Positions 24,001-34,800 of a DNA stretch of 64,000 nt are shown one piece after another. Position 1 is the first letter of the stretch, and each line of letters begins with the position of its first letter. This DNA comes from Beroe ovata (taxonomy: Eukaryota > Ctenophora > Nuda > Beroida > Beroidae): positions 1,423-65,422 of the forward strand of contig CAMPET010000043.1 in assembly GCA_946803715.1 (NCBI GenBank), given 5' to 3'. The position numbers and the translations under genes are program-made. The notes beneath the pieces were generated by a model. That model saw only the letters and a program-made list of their open reading frames with translations. It was not told the origin of the DNA and searched no databases.

Positions 24001-26906
24001 TGAGAGGAGAAGTAGACTGGAACGTGGGAGAAGGACTGACCCTGTGTAGCATATCATGGGCAGTATCGAGAGAGACCGCTGCACAGCTATACTGGGCACG
24101 CTGGGACATTTGCCGCTGGGGACGAAAGTGATAGTTAGGGGTGATTTTCACACGATTCAATTGGTCTACTCATCATCTCCCCATCTCTTAACTCTTCTCT
24201 CAACTTTTTACCCTCTTACCTATAGTACATGAGATTGAGGGTTGCCCCTGGTTTAGACATCCCTCTCTCCCTCTCTCTCTCACCTTGTAGTAGCAGGCTG
24301 TGTCGACGTGACGTCACGTTGGGAATCACGGTCATTGCTGGATACGAAACAGACCAGTACCCCGACTAGAGCTATAACCAGGGCTGCAATGGTCTGTCCA
24401 AAAAGAGATGTGTCGCTCCTGATCATGAGCCATGTGTCACTGGCTTTGGGGAGTGTGACTATCGACTGTACTGCGACACCGCCTAGCATACTCCTTGGTG
24501 TGCTTATATGTATCAGCGAATACCGTCTGGTGTGTCGATTAATAGCTCAACAAAGGCAAAACTATTATTGTGGAGTGCAAGAATGGGGATTCATTGATGC
24601 AAACTAGAAAAGTGGGGGTCGTCGATCGATCGTCAATGACCTTCTGTCGACAGACTATCAAATTTCCGCCTCTCAACTTCACCACAAGCAACTGAACAGT
24701 TCACACAATGAACTATTGTGCGTGTACCGTGAGATTTGTTGTGGAGGAGTAATACGTTCATGAACAACGTGATGATATGACACACACTGTTAACAACAGC
24801 TCATGCTTGACAACGATAACTGCAGTGTTAAAATGCACGAGATTGTACTGAATGCGCGGCGCGAGGAATTTTAATTTTAAACAGTGTGTTTGTCTTTGAG
24901 AACGTTCATATCATGCTTAGCGACTGGAAAGCATAAAGAAGGAGGGAGGACCAAAGACTGTTATAAACTGGATATTGCTCTGCGAAAGGAAAACGTACCA
25001 CATGATGATGATATTAGAACTTGTCGAGTGTGAACTGTGCCTAGCAACAAGGTATGACTGGGACTGAGGCCTGAGTGAAACAGCAATATTATGGTGCGCT
25101 TATGACACCACCCAGCATAATACTCACAACCACGCACCACTCACCACAACATCGACATGCTCACGACAGCTGTGATGAGTCTCAGTCAATGACACGATCA
25201 TGAGGAATCTTGGGAGGAATTTCTCCTGGAGTCCATAACAAGACCACCACAGTTTCCAATCACTGTGTGTATGTCCAGTGGACACTCTACGCGAGTATAA
25301 TGCGCGGCATAGGTGTGTATATCACAAGAATATCAGCATACTATAATCATAGCGGTAAGGAGGTGCAGTAGCTGTGATTAATCAGGTGTGACCTCAACCC
25401 TGGTAATTGTGCAGTCGTCGATACCAGCTGAATCTGGTGTGATCAAATCAGTGAAACTTGAAACATGTCTGTCATAACAGCGGTGTTTACCAGTATCTGT
25501 ATAGGGGTAGAGTCGAGGTTCATAACAATATGAGGTTTGGCATTGACAGCACTCAAGCATGCTTCACTCCACGTCACTGCTCTCATTTTGACCGAGTACA
25601 CACTGTCACATGTTCTACTTCAGGTGATGCTGAACTGTGAGAGTGCACTGGAACGGGATATGTGGATGTCAGCAATCTCCAAAACAGCCATGGAGATGCC
25701 CCAAGTGACCAATGAGAAGGGAGGATTCGGTGAGCAATATGGTGATCTTGGTGGTCTACGACTCTGCCATTGTTTTCAGATTTCCTCTCTAATCTCTATA
25801 CATGAAGCCCACGCCCCACAATCTACATTGCGTCATCACAATCAGCTTCAATTGTGACACAATCACACCTTATGTCTTTATTTCGAATCACTTTGTGATC
25901 ACAAGAAGTGACTTTAATAAGTCGTATCCCAGGAATACAGTGCTGTACTGTTGTTACTAGCAACTTCATTGTATTGGTCCGGGAAGGACTCAAGAAGGCG
26001 CACAACATCGACTTTGCTCGAATGGAGGAGGTAAGTACTGTGACAGATACTTTCGCTTGACACCACTTTCATTTGGCACCGCTTTCTCTTGACACCACTT
26101 TCACTTGACACTACTTTCTCTTGGCACAACTTTCACTTGACACCACTTTCACTTGACACCACTTTCTCTTGACACCACTTTCAGTTGACAGATACTTTCT
26201 CGACACAACACTCTCTTCTTGACACTCATGGCACTGTTCACGACACACACATCATTATCACAGGTTACCGAGATCACGTGGTCGCCCCATGATGAGTTTT
26301 GTGTTGTCAAGATTGAGAAGAAGGAGTGGTTGCTCCTCTTCAGAGACGACTACGAGAAGAGTAAGTATGTTCAGGCTGATGCATGTCCCTCATGTCTGTT
26401 GTTAAGATTCAGATATTGGTCATGATGATTGCGATTGAAATTTGATGGTAAAAACGTGTCCGACAGCTTCTCTCTTTCCCGACCGCAAATTTCTTCTCAT
26501 TCACCTCTCCATCAGCTGATATACACTGTCCTTCCGACAGGCAAGTTCATGGAGTGTGTCTGGGAGAGATGGTCTGAAATATTCCAGTGTGTGGATCTAA
26601 AACTACTCTTCAAGAAGACATATTCTTGGTGTGTTTATGCTCTGCACCCCTCCAAACTGCTAGGACTAAACTGCTTTGTTTACCCCTTATAATCTTCTAA
26701 GTCCCCGCCCACCAAATTATTGATTACTGACCTTTCCTTATCCCCAGTACACAGTAGGAATCTGTTTCATGTTATAATCTATCGAGTATTGCCATGGTGA
26801 CGTCTCATTTCCTCTCCACAGTGAGTTCGAAGAGTCCGCATTGAGGAGGTACCGGAGTCATCTATCGGGTGGCGATGCCGATAATACCGAGTTCGAGTGT
26901 GTTTGA
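15067..26906 (+). CDS. PLEKHM2: PLEKHM2/SKIP homologue (RUN and PH domains)
   Basis: 1162-residue protein from 18 phase-consistent exons. In vertebrates PLEKHM2 (SKIP) binds ARL8 on lysosomes through its RUN domain and recruits kinesin-1. Exons: 15067-15126, 15313-15483, 15768-15891, 17699-17819, 17934-19168, 19275-19781, 19991-20117, 20431-20533, 20927-21032, 21155-21251, 21885-22027, 22221-22328, 22499-22611, 25624-25729, 25933-26030, 26264-26360, 26541-26628, 26822-26906. Exons 1-4 form the RUN domain (LYGLKSVKKGYWAFV, SRLWLGSILNDNELENYL). Exons 5-6 are a long disordered Ser/Thr/Pro linker with a W-acidic-like YNWEES and GTP-containing repeats. Exon 11 has MDDMYYGIVSW. Exons 12-14 form the PH domain (KEYYFILDKTG, NCESALERDMWMSAISK). 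The end (REGLKKAHNIDF, DEFCVVKIEKKEW) matches the human C-terminal domain. The acceptor of exon 5 was chosen because the nearer one gives a stop. Confidence 0.93.
15635..15733. repeat. Long palindrome built from CGGTTTTTCACCCGG words
   Basis: CCTCGGTTTTTCACCC near 15636 pairs with GGGAAAAAACCGAG near 15718. Inside is a perfect 12 bp hairpin, CCCGGTTTTTCG / CGAAAAACCGGG (15683-15710, four-base loop). It lies in PLEKHM2 intron 2. Confidence 0.8.
15988..17190. repeat. ~540 bp tandem repeat, two full copies and one partial
   Basis: Copies begin at ATTCCTACGTATTTTTGGAC near 15988, 16527 and 17067. The first two are about 95% identical over their length, and the third stops after about 120 bases. 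It lies in PLEKHM2 intron 3. Long minus-strand frames in both copies read the same peptide and are repeat by-products. Confidence 0.88.
17196..17540. repeat. Dispersed motif CTTAACTTGGGAACCGATTATCGG, diverged copies
   Basis: Diverged copies of a roughly 35-base word (GGCGGCCCTTAACTTGG then ACCGATTGTCGGATTGACG) occur near 17205, 17310 and 17495. Further copies lie at 15950 and at the left window edge (7-36). This suggests an interspersed repeat family of about 100-190 bases. Confidence 0.65.
21345..21845. repeat. ~110 bp tandem repeat with internal perfect hairpin
   Basis: Four to five copies of a unit with GACGTAGGAATGCT, GGAATTCCTTGACACCAGT and CGTCAGAACAGGTCC repeat with a period of about 110 bases (starts near 21455, 21565, 21675, 21785). 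Two units contain the perfect 12 bp inverted repeat GTGACGAATGGG / CCCATTCGTCAC. It lies in PLEKHM2 intron 10. Confidence 0.9.
22086..22186. repeat. GTACACT / ACAAGCT microsatellite
   Basis: Tandem GTACACTGTACA words, with ACAAGCTGTACACTG interspersed, lie in PLEKHM2 intron 11. It is the same type as 7921-7976. Confidence 0.85.
22832..24489 (-). CDS. Predicted seven-pass membrane protein, nested antisense in PLEKHM2
   Basis: 423-residue minus-strand model from three phase-consistent exons: 24489-24284, 24115-23900 and 23681-22832. I count about seven hydrophobic segments. Their cores are IAALVIALVGVLVCFV, LSILPMICYTGSVLLP, VAIISFSLLFQISYSF, TISTILLLLAAEIICTL, ALYTGQVVTGILGLSW, LLVKVTSLSLVVMEMG and LVTNALVAVITLLVELL. 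A basic loop between segments 3 and 4 (SEYNKQHKT) and a long Thr/Ser-rich C-terminal tail ending RGRNDSISSIATY follow a receptor-like layout. I do not recognise the family, and no DRY or NPxxY motif is evident. It lies wholly inside the 3.0 kb PLEKHM2 intron 22612-25623. An alternative frame exists across 23825-24160, so exon 2 is the weakest part. Confidence 0.6.
24490..25623. other. PLEKHM2 intron remainder, upstream of nested gene
   Basis: 1.1 kb upstream of the nested antisense gene and before PLEKHM2 exon 14. It should contain the nested gene's promoter. I see no further exon that joins by phase and no recognisable element. Confidence 0.4.
26050..26225. repeat. ~18 bp minisatellite in PLEKHM2 intron
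   Basis: About ten copies of CTTGACACCACTTTCACTTGA-type words vary mainly between CTTTCAC and CTTTCTC. They end 40 bases before the exon at 26264. Confidence 0.9.
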
Positions 26907-27274
26907 CGATCGTGGGGGAGGCCGAGGTGTGGGGCGAGTGGGTATATCACACACAGCAATGCGGGGTTTATCTCAATATCTCACTCAATCACTTCACACA
27001 CTCACAGACACAAAGACAAGGTAAGTCGAGATTTCGCAACGAGGTTAACCATGATATGCGGGACACTTTATCTTGCAACACGGTGATTGTGGGATAAATG
27101 GGAGGAGAGGACAGGGAAATCTAAAAACTGGAACTCTGGCTCACCGTGTTGCCGTTCTTTCATTTATCCTTTATAATTATTGTCATTGGAATTTTGATTT
27201 TTTATGGCTTAATTAAGATTTAGATATGATTGATGTAAATGAAACAATTAATCATGTATATGTTGCAATTGCAT

Positions 27275-27364
27275 TGTCAGATGTTATCTGACCTGTTTCT
27301 CTGTTCTCCATCTCGTGCGCCCGCCGAGAATCAGAAACAGGTCAGATGCTGATAACATCTGACA
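27275..27364. repeat. Inverted repeat element 1
   Basis: Left arm GTCAGATGTTATCTGACCTG pairs with right arm CAGGTCAGATGCTGATAACA (27333-27364), with a small bulge and a roughly 32-base loop. It is a hairpin of MITE type, in the spacer between PLEKHM2 and FH. Confidence 0.8.
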
Positions 27365-27446
27365 AAATTGAATATCAGAATATGTTCATGTTGCATGTGT
27401 TGTAACTGTAAGTTGCAACCTAATTTAGCTAGCAATTTATGATTTA

Positions 27447-27585
27447 GCATTCAATATCCTGGCCATGATGAGGCCGGGCTTGGCTAATGACTTTGGATTA
27501 CATCAACATCAATATGGACAATCTATAGCCATTGCTATTAGTATTACCCAAGCCCAGCCTCATGGCCGGGATATTGCTTATGCTA
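27447..27585. repeat. Inverted repeat element 2
   Basis: Arms AATATCCTGGCCATGATGAG (from 27453) and CTCATGGCCGGGATATT (to 27575) pair imperfectly. Pairing extends to AGCAT / ATGCT at the outer ends, with a loop of about 60 bases. Likely a non-autonomous hairpin element. Confidence 0.75.
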
Positions 27586-27649
27586 TATTGCTATTTATAT
27601 TGTTTTGCCACGTCGTGTGACTCAACCTGCCATGTTCCCACGCTGCGTG

Positions 27650-28140
27650 ACGCCGTGACCCAAATACTCCGCGCGCGCTGCGCGTCTCCGTGGTTAGTTT
27701 TTTAATTTTTTTCTACGACTTTTCAGTTCACTAAGTATAACAGGGGCGCGCAACGTGTGCACAAGCCTGCCAGCTGTTTCTCGCTGCGTTGCCTGATGCT
27801 ATCTGTCCACTGTTCGTTGCGCGAGAAACATATTCATAACTTGCCGTATGTTATCTGTCCACTGTTTCTTGCGCGCGCCTTCATCGAAGGTAGGGTGCGC
27901 CCTTTTTTCCAACTTTTTGAGGCACAACCCTGTACTTGTAGATCTCGATGAGCTGATTCCAACGCTGCNGTGAACTGAAAAGTCGTAGAGACGCGCAGCG
28001 CGTGCGGAGTATTTGGGTCACGCAGCGCGGGAACAGACAGATGACATTCGGCAATTCATAACAAACAGTGGACAGATTTAACGCCGCGCGCAAAACGATC
28101 AAATTCTTGACAGATGCTATCATCGATCGGCAGATCGTTT
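27650..28140. repeat. GC-rich palindromic element with an N in it
   Basis: Arms containing GACCCAAATACTCCGC, GCTGCGCGTCT and CTACGACTTTTCAGTTCA (27654-27730) recur as reverse complement at 27971-28025. A shorter word, ATCTGTCCACTGTTTCTTG, occurs twice on the left and once inverted near 28060. One N at 27969 sits two bases before the right arm. The same words (AAAAGTCGTA, GAGACGCG, GGAATACT) recur at 43690-44075. Confidence 0.8.
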
Positions 28141-28264
28141 TCACAATGTTGAAACATCACGTCAACGTAATGCACTGCAGAAACAGATATTTTCGAGGGT
28201 GCTTTTTGTTCGCCATCATCCATTAATTCAATTTTTCCAAAAACATTCGTGAAAATAAATTTCC

Positions 28265-28625
28265 CCTTCTATGGTGGATTAGAAGGCTCACTCGGAATTT
28301 CATCTTTGAAGAACATAATCTGTTCTTTTATTTGACTTTTTATCTGACTCAAGTGGATCACTGAGTTCACTATGGCGGATCAGAAGGCTCACCCGAAATT
28401 TTATCTCTGAAAAATAGAGTTTGACCTTTCTGATCCATATATGTACCATGTGGATCACAGAGTTCGCCAAAGATGACCCTCCTGATCCATGTGCACTTCT
28501 CTGAGGTCAAGTCAATTTACCTTACATGGATCAGGAGGGTCACCAATGGTAAACTCTGTGATACACGTGTATGGATCAGAAGGGTCGAATTCTATTTTTC
28601 CGTGTGGCCCTCCTGATCCACTATA
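28265..28625. repeat. Cluster of GGATCAGRAGGGTC motifs in both orientations upstream of FH
   Basis: At least seven variants of GGATCAGAAGGGTCAC or its complement GACCCTCCTGATCC lie near 28270, 28375, 28425, 28475, 28517, 28570 and 28605, facing both ways. They could be a folded repeat element or a cluster of binding sites in the FH promoter region. Confidence 0.65.
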
Positions 28626-28842
28626 GTTCACCTTAGGAACTGATCATGACATCATTGAACCATCTCAAGGGCCACACTTGTCTATATCAATGATGGGATT
28701 TTACTGATGTATGACAATGTCATGATGACATTGTTATATGTCCATTGTCTAGACCATCTTATATTGTAATAAATCAGTCAAACACTATTCCATTCCACTC
28801 ATTGAAGAATTCACCCACTTTTCTTGTTAGCTCTTATTGCAG

Positions 28843-30294
28843 ATGTTAAGAACAAGTATCATATCAGCTTCAGCTAGAGTTTTAGCCTCCTGTTCAAGAG
28901 CAATGGCAACAAGATCTGAAACAGATAGTTTCGGCCCTATTGATGTTCCAGCAGACAAGTATTATGGAGCTCAGACAGCTAGGTCTGTTATGAACTTCAA
29001 AATTGGAGGTTCTTCTGAAAAAATGCCTGTACCATTGATACGAGCATTTGGTCACTTGAAACAGGCCTGTGCAATTGTGAACATGAAATATGGACTAGAC
29101 GAAGTCATTGGAAAGACGATAGTGTCAGCCACAGATGAACTTATTAAAGGGGATTTAGATGATCACTTTCCATTGGTAATATGGCAGACTGGGTCTGGAA
29201 CTCAAAGTAACATGAATGTTAATGAGGTCATTTCAAACAGGGCTATAGAGTTGCTTGGTGGTGAAATTGGGAGTAAATCACCTGTACATCCAAATGACCA
29301 TGTGAACAAAGGTCAGAGTTCAAATGACACCTTCCCCACTGCAATGCATATAGCAGTGGCACAAGAAGTGAATACATGCCTGTTGCCAGGACTGGCTTTA
29401 CTTCATGGAGCTCTTCAGAAGAAATCCGATGAATTTGCTGATATAATCAAAATAGGAAGAACTCATACTCAAGATGCCACTCCTCTTACTTTAGGTCAGG
29501 AATTCAGTGGATATGTTACCCAGATTGCAAATGGCATTGACCGTGTGAATGCTGCCTTGCCAAGGGTCTACCAGCTAGCAATTGGTGGTACTGCTGTTGG
29601 GACAGGTTTGAATACATACAGAGGATATTCTGAGGATGTTGCAGCTGTTCTATCAGAGAAGACTGAACTGCCTTTTGTTTCAGCGCCAAATAAATTTGAA
29701 GCTTTGGCAGCACATGATGCTATGGTTGAAATGTCGGGTGCACTCAATGTTATAGCCTGCAGCTTGATGAAAATTGCAAATGACATTAGATTTTTAGGCT
29801 CGGGTCCTCGCTGTGGTCTTGGAGAATTGTCACTGCCTGAAAATGAACCTGGTAGTAGCATTATGCCAGGTAAGGTCAATCCAACTCAATGTGAGGCTAT
29901 CACAATGGTAGCAGCTCAAGTAATGGGAAACCATATGGCTGTTACAGTTGGAGGAAGCAACGGCCATTTTGAGCTGAATGTCTTCAAGCCCATGATGGTT
30001 GCCAATGTTCTTCGATCTGCCAGACTCATTGGGGATGCATGTGTTAGTTTCACCAAGAATTGCGTTGATGGTATTGTTGCTAATAGAGAAACCATTGATA
30101 AACTTCTTAATGAATCGCTAATGTTAGTCACTGCCCTCAATCCACACATTGGTTATGACAATGCTGCAAAAATCGCTAAAAAGGCTCACAAAGATGGAAC
30201 CACTCTCCTGCAATCAGCTCTTGAACTTGGTCTCCTAACAGAAGAGCAGTTTAAAGACTGGGTCAAGCCAAATGAAATGATAGGACCAAAATAA
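28843..30294 (+). CDS. FH: Fumarate hydratase, class II
   Basis: 483-residue class II fumarase, complete in a single exon. It interconverts fumarate and malate in the citric acid cycle. The N-terminus ([20 protein letters not shown]) is basic, serine-rich and without acids, as in a mitochondrial targeting peptide. A second in-frame ATG at 28903 ([20 protein letters not shown]) could give the cytosolic form. The core shows [58 protein letters not shown] and the family signature [16 protein letters not shown]. It ends [11 protein letters not shown], as in animal FH. TTATTGCAG immediately before the ATG is a strong splice acceptor, so a 5' UTR intron is likely. It is the only multi-hundred-residue host gene here without coding introns, so an old retrocopy is possible. 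Confidence 0.97.
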   Translation: MLRTSIISASARVLASCSRAMATRSETDSFGPIDVPADKYYGAQTARSVMNFKIGGSSEKMPVPLIRAFGHLKQACAIVNMKYGLDEVIGKTIVSATDELIKGDLDDHFPLVIWQTGSGTQSNMNVNEVISNRAIELLGGEIGSKSPVHPNDHVNKGQSSNDTFPTAMHIAVAQEVNTCLLPGLALLHGALQKKSDEFADIIKIGRTHTQDATPLTLGQEFSGYVTQIANGIDRVNAALPRVYQLAIGGTAVGTGLNTYRGYSEDVAAVLSEKTELPFVSAPNKFEALAAHDAMVEMSGALNVIACSLMKIANDIRFLGSGPRCGLGELSLPENEPGSSIMPGKVNPTQCEAITMVAAQVMGNHMAVTVGGSNGHFELNVFKPMMVANVLRSARLIGDACVSFTKNCVDGIVANRETIDKLLNESLMLVTALNPHIGYDNAAKIAKKAHKDGTTLLQSALELGLLTEEQFKDWVKPNEMIGPK

Positions 30295-30407
30295 ATAGTG
30301 ACTGCCGACTGGTGTAATCCCAATGATAGTTTAAAAATGTCATATCTTCTTATGCATAAGTGCATACATGCATTTACTGGGCAGTTATGAGCTTAAATAT
30401 TGTATGA

Positions 30408-30413
30408 AATAAA
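30408..30413 (+). other. Polyadenylation signal of FH
   Basis: AATAAA lies 114 bases past the FH stop codon, a suitable distance for the 3' end of its mRNA. Confidence 0.6.
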
Positions 30414-30840
30414 GAAAGTAACTTAAATTTGGTCAATTTAATGTTTTTTTTCGTACGGACTCCCGTGTTATCATATTATATACATGCTCATTTCTCATCA
30501 CACTTGTAATCAATTAACAGAGTGTGTGTTCAGTGTTCTGAATACTGAAAAGTTTGTGATTTGAATTCTGAGTGCTTAGACATAATTGTGGAACCACCCG
30601 GAGTTCATCGCTCACACACCTCAGAACAGACCACAAAACAAAAGAAATGACTCATAAATGACTATTGCTGGTTATCATGGCGCTTCACTTATAATTTGCA
30701 CGTGTATTTCGTGACGTACATACATGATAGAATATGATACATGATATAAACAAATTTGCGAGTTTGTGATATACTGACGTTCTTGAATAGGTTAAGTTTT
30801 GCTATGTAATGCTCATAACTTACTACTTGATATTCAGGAA
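30414..30840. other. Intergenic spacer FH-BNIP1
   Basis: AT-rich spacer. GATATTCAG just before the BNIP1 ATG looks like a splice acceptor, so a non-coding first exon may lie here. Nothing else stands out. Confidence 0.45.
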
Positions 30841-31482
30841 ATGGATTCCCTGAAGGATGATACTCAACTCCTTCTCGGCAAGCTTTTCCAACATGAAAGT
30901 AGTGTCAGGTTGAAAATCGATGAAATAAAGAACGGTGCTGATTCAGCACCTTTTCAGCTCATTCAACAAATCAGATCTACACTGAATGTTCTGAAGATAA
31001 AAGTTAATGAACAAATATCAGAAGAAGCGCAAGATTTTCTACAGCAGCAACATAAACTCCACGCAGATGAGCTTATCACTCTTCAGCAGCAACTGCGAAA
31101 TGCACTTAACGTCCAAAATGAACAGAAAGATATAGAGGCCAGGCAAGCATTGTTTTCGGGGAGTGAAGTGAGGTTACGAACTCCACGAGATGTTACAAAG
31201 GTTGCTGAAGACATTACAAACAGGATGCAGCGTAACACTGAGATGCTCGCAACAATGGTGAGACAGCAGGAAGACACCGTCAAGACGCTTTCTACCTCTT
31301 CATCTGGAATCAGAGAAGTCGAGTCAGAATATCAGACACTGTCCTCAATATTAGTCAACTCTCACAGACTGGTAACAAAGTTTGGTAGACGGGCCATGAC
31401 CGATAATATTCTTACCTACCTGGGTTTCATTTTGTTTCTTTTTACGGTTTTTTATGTGATACAAAAGAGAATAGTCTCATGA
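30841..31482 (+). CDS. BNIP1: SEC20/BNIP1 SNARE homologue
   Basis: 213-residue tail-anchored Qb-SNARE of the SEC20 family, which acts in Golgi-to-ER membrane fusion and ER structure. The N-terminal two thirds are helical and coiled-coil-like (QQHKLHADELITLQQQLRNA). The SNARE region includes VAEDITNRMQRNTEMLATMV and SSILVNSHRLVTKFGRRAMT, which parallel the human protein. It ends in a single membrane anchor, LGFILFLFTVFYVIQKRIVS. Single coding exon. The ATG follows a probable acceptor (ATTCAGGAA), so a 5' exon, non-coding or adding about ten residues, may exist upstream. Confidence 0.9.
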   Translation: MDSLKDDTQLLLGKLFQHESSVRLKIDEIKNGADSAPFQLIQQIRSTLNVLKIKVNEQISEEAQDFLQQQHKLHADELITLQQQLRNALNVQNEQKDIEARQALFSGSEVRLRTPRDVTKVAEDITNRMQRNTEMLATMVRQQEDTVKTLSTSSSGIREVESEYQTLSSILVNSHRLVTKFGRRAMTDNILTYLGFILFLFTVFYVIQKRIVS

Positions 31483-31876
31483 CTATGGCGTGGAAAATTG
31501 AATTTATTCCATGTAATTATCGCTGACAAGATTTTTAGTACCTAACTCACTGAATCAATCTTTCGAATATAAGACAGTAATATGACAGAATATGTTTTAA
31601 TTCTGATAATTGATATGTTGTTGAGTCAAATTCTCTGTACAGTTTTGAATAGGTTAATTCTTTTCGTGAACTGTAATTTATGCTTTCTTTAGATTGCACT
31701 AATCAACTAGTTTAGTTTGGGCAGGTATTTTACATCAAATCTCATCTGATTTTTTGAATTTGTTACTTAACATAGGCCATTTCCTGCAGAACCACTCAAA
31801 TATTCTAAAGATAACATCTTGGATTTCATAACTGTATCACTGAATTGTTCACGTGTAAGACCGCAATATTTTCAGC
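31483..31876. other. Intergenic spacer BNIP1-WDSUB1
   Basis: 394 bases, AT-rich, holding the BNIP1 3' end and the WDSUB1 promoter. No further element recognised. Confidence 0.45.
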
Positions 31877-34800
31877 ATGTTGTCCCTCAGCTTAGAGAAC
31901 AGTGTGAAGTCAGAGAAGCAGGTCTATTGCTGTGCGATTAGTGCAGATGGGACAATAGCAGCAGGTAACTCTAATGTATGATTGCTGAGTTAGGGAGTGA
32001 GCACTGTAGTACAGCAGTAGTGGTTCAGACTATAATGAGTTCTCTTTGTTTTGATCACTAACGTCGATTGTCGAGTCCATTATTATTTATGTTATCTTCG
32101 CTATTATTGACATACGCAATTTCTCGAGTTGAATATTAGCTGAATATTCTGATCATCGCTGATCATCATAGACCAAGAGTTTAACTATGATTCACAATAT
32201 AGGAAGTTCTGGAGGTGGAACTACGTTTCTCCACTCGGATGGGAAGAAAACACTCCAATCACACAAATACCCGGTGACGGCAGTGTGTTTCACTGACAAG
32301 TACCTGATTACTGCGAGTTCGGATCACAGTATCATACTTCACGATCATAGAACAGGTCTGTTATTATGGTTAATGTCGCGGTTGTGTGGCCGTTATAGCT
32401 GTGTGGCGTTATAGCTGTCTTATCGCGGTCGTAAATTGTTCGTACGGCATGATTCATACGGCAACATTCTTCCATGCTCCAAATTGTGTCACTTTATGAT
32501 ATGATAAACCTTTCATTGTTCAAACTGTCTCTATGATCATCTTGTGTCCAGGTGAAGTGAAAGAGAAGTTGATGGTACACAAGGGTCCAGTTCGGTGTCT
32601 GTGTGTCAGCAGGGACGGCTCTCTCCTGATCAGCGGATCGAGTGACCAGAGCATCTGTATCACTAGCATCCTCGAAAGTCCGAGTAGTGTACTACGACAC
32701 CTCAAATTGTCCGAGAGTGACTCAGGTAGTAAAGAATGTTTGTTTCTCATCTCAAAATTAGTCGGGATTTCAAATATAATGGTGCGAGAATGAATTGCTT
32801 ATATTCAACATTTCATTTTGTTATCTCATGCTGTCTCGAAGGAAATAAAATCCTGCAGGAATGCTGTCGGGCGTATGTGTCAGCCAGGACAGTTCGCTGA
32901 TCGTTAGCACTGCCACCAGTGGTACCATCTTCCTGCATGACATTAACACCGTCAAACCGAAGCGGTGTCAATACGACTGTCACGAGATGGGTGTCAACGG
33001 CTGTGATATCACCACCCACGAGGATAGGAATCTCCTCTGTACTGTGGGTGGGTAACTGAACCTCATTCGGTCATAGCAGCTTCACTACCTATCTTGACAC
33101 TTTTTTACACTATTTGACACTATTTTCGGGAATGGGACAGATTAATGAATATCCGATCATTCTAAAACTGTATAACCCAGGAGCCGACTATCTTGCCAAG
33201 CTGTGGTTTGTGGAGGACAACTTCACTCTAACCCCACATATGACACTTTCCGGACATACTGGCCAGGTGTTGTGTACCAAGTTCCATGTCATACCCGACG
33301 GTAGAATGACTATTTTCACGGGTTAGTTTTCGTGAGTAATGTACGTCAGCGGCTCCGTGCGAACTGAGTTATTGACGAGTTGCTCCTTACTGGTTTACAG
33401 GTTCAGTGGACAAGACTGTCAGTATTTGGGACATGGAGACGGGAGATAGGCTTCATCAGGCAATATGCCACACTAGTTTTGTCTACGGTCTATCTGTTCA
33501 TGGTATGTTTTAATGATTTCTTGTGATCTTTATCCGTCCAAAGGTTAACGACACTGCTATTACACATGACTTGATACTAGTATTATTATAAGCTCTCCTA
33601 TAAGCAGTAACCTCTCCTATACGCACTTATAGATATAAGTAAGCACTCCTGGATTAATGAATTACAGATGACAAGGTTGTGACGTGTAGTTCTGATAAGA
33701 CGGTCAAGGTATGGGCAATATGCTCCGGAAAAGTCAAGACAATAAACGTCATTCCCTTGGCCACAAGAGACAAGCTGTCTGATTGGTCCAATCAACAGGT
33801 CATTAGAGGTTTGGATGTGACATACTCAATTCAGATATCGGTAAAGAGACAGATTGAGGAGGACTGATTTGTCTGGGTGGCTTCTTCGAAACATCAGTAC
33901 TGCAATTATTTTGCTCCGTGCCGGAAAGAACCCCGTTGCTTATCACCAACTCATCGTTTTACAGGTCCTTCACTGGCTCCAAAGACTACTTCCTGACGCG
34001 ACAAACACAGACTTAGCAGGATGTGATTTGGCTGACGAGGGTAAGTACCATCACGTTGCACGTGACAATAGCACGTGTCACGGTCACGTGTTGTTGTTAC
34101 AATAGAAAAGTGGAGTATTTCGGCCATTGTTCCATGAAAATTCCTTTCAAGAAGTTGTCTTTCTCGGTGTACCGTAGGTTTACATCATTTGTTCGGACTG
34201 TATACTATGCAGTCCCAACAACACTATACAGTGTATAGTAGCAGGGTGAAGTGAGTGGAAACCTGCACAATGTACTTACAGTAATTGTATTTCTTAATGA
34301 TTTCTCATACAGTGGTTTTATTCATGGTAACTGGTAAGCACAGTTTTTCCTATACACTCTGTAGTCTGTATCCTTCAATTTTTACAATTAAGGGACAAGG
34401 AGAAGGTCTTTTAATAATGAAGCAAGAACTTGATTGAGCTTTGTGTGATTAATTAATTGGTTGCAGTCGCGCGTGACTAGATTTTCAGCAATTAATCGCA
34501 GGAAAAGGTCTGAATAATGCCAATTAGTAATGGATTATGTCTGAATAATACCAATCTAATTATTACCTATAGTAATCAGCTGTTCATTGATTTCAAGACT
34601 GATCGGTGCTTGTTCCATGTCAACTGCCCAAGTAGTTTGCGTGTGATTGTTGTCTTGTTCCATGTCAACTGCCCGTTCCAGCAGAGTGGTTTGTGTCTTG
34701 TGGTGTGATTGTTGGATCTGGGTAGTGGGTAACGTCATCCTGCACAGCACACTCTCGGCTGTATTAAAGTGCGATGAAATGTCGGAGTTTATGCATACAA

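Noticed and set aside
28843-30294. Bacterial origin of FH because it lacks introns
   Set aside because: The protein has a mitochondrial presequence and an animal-type C-terminus, and sits between animal genes with an AATAAA signal; an intron-loss or retrocopy origin is simpler.
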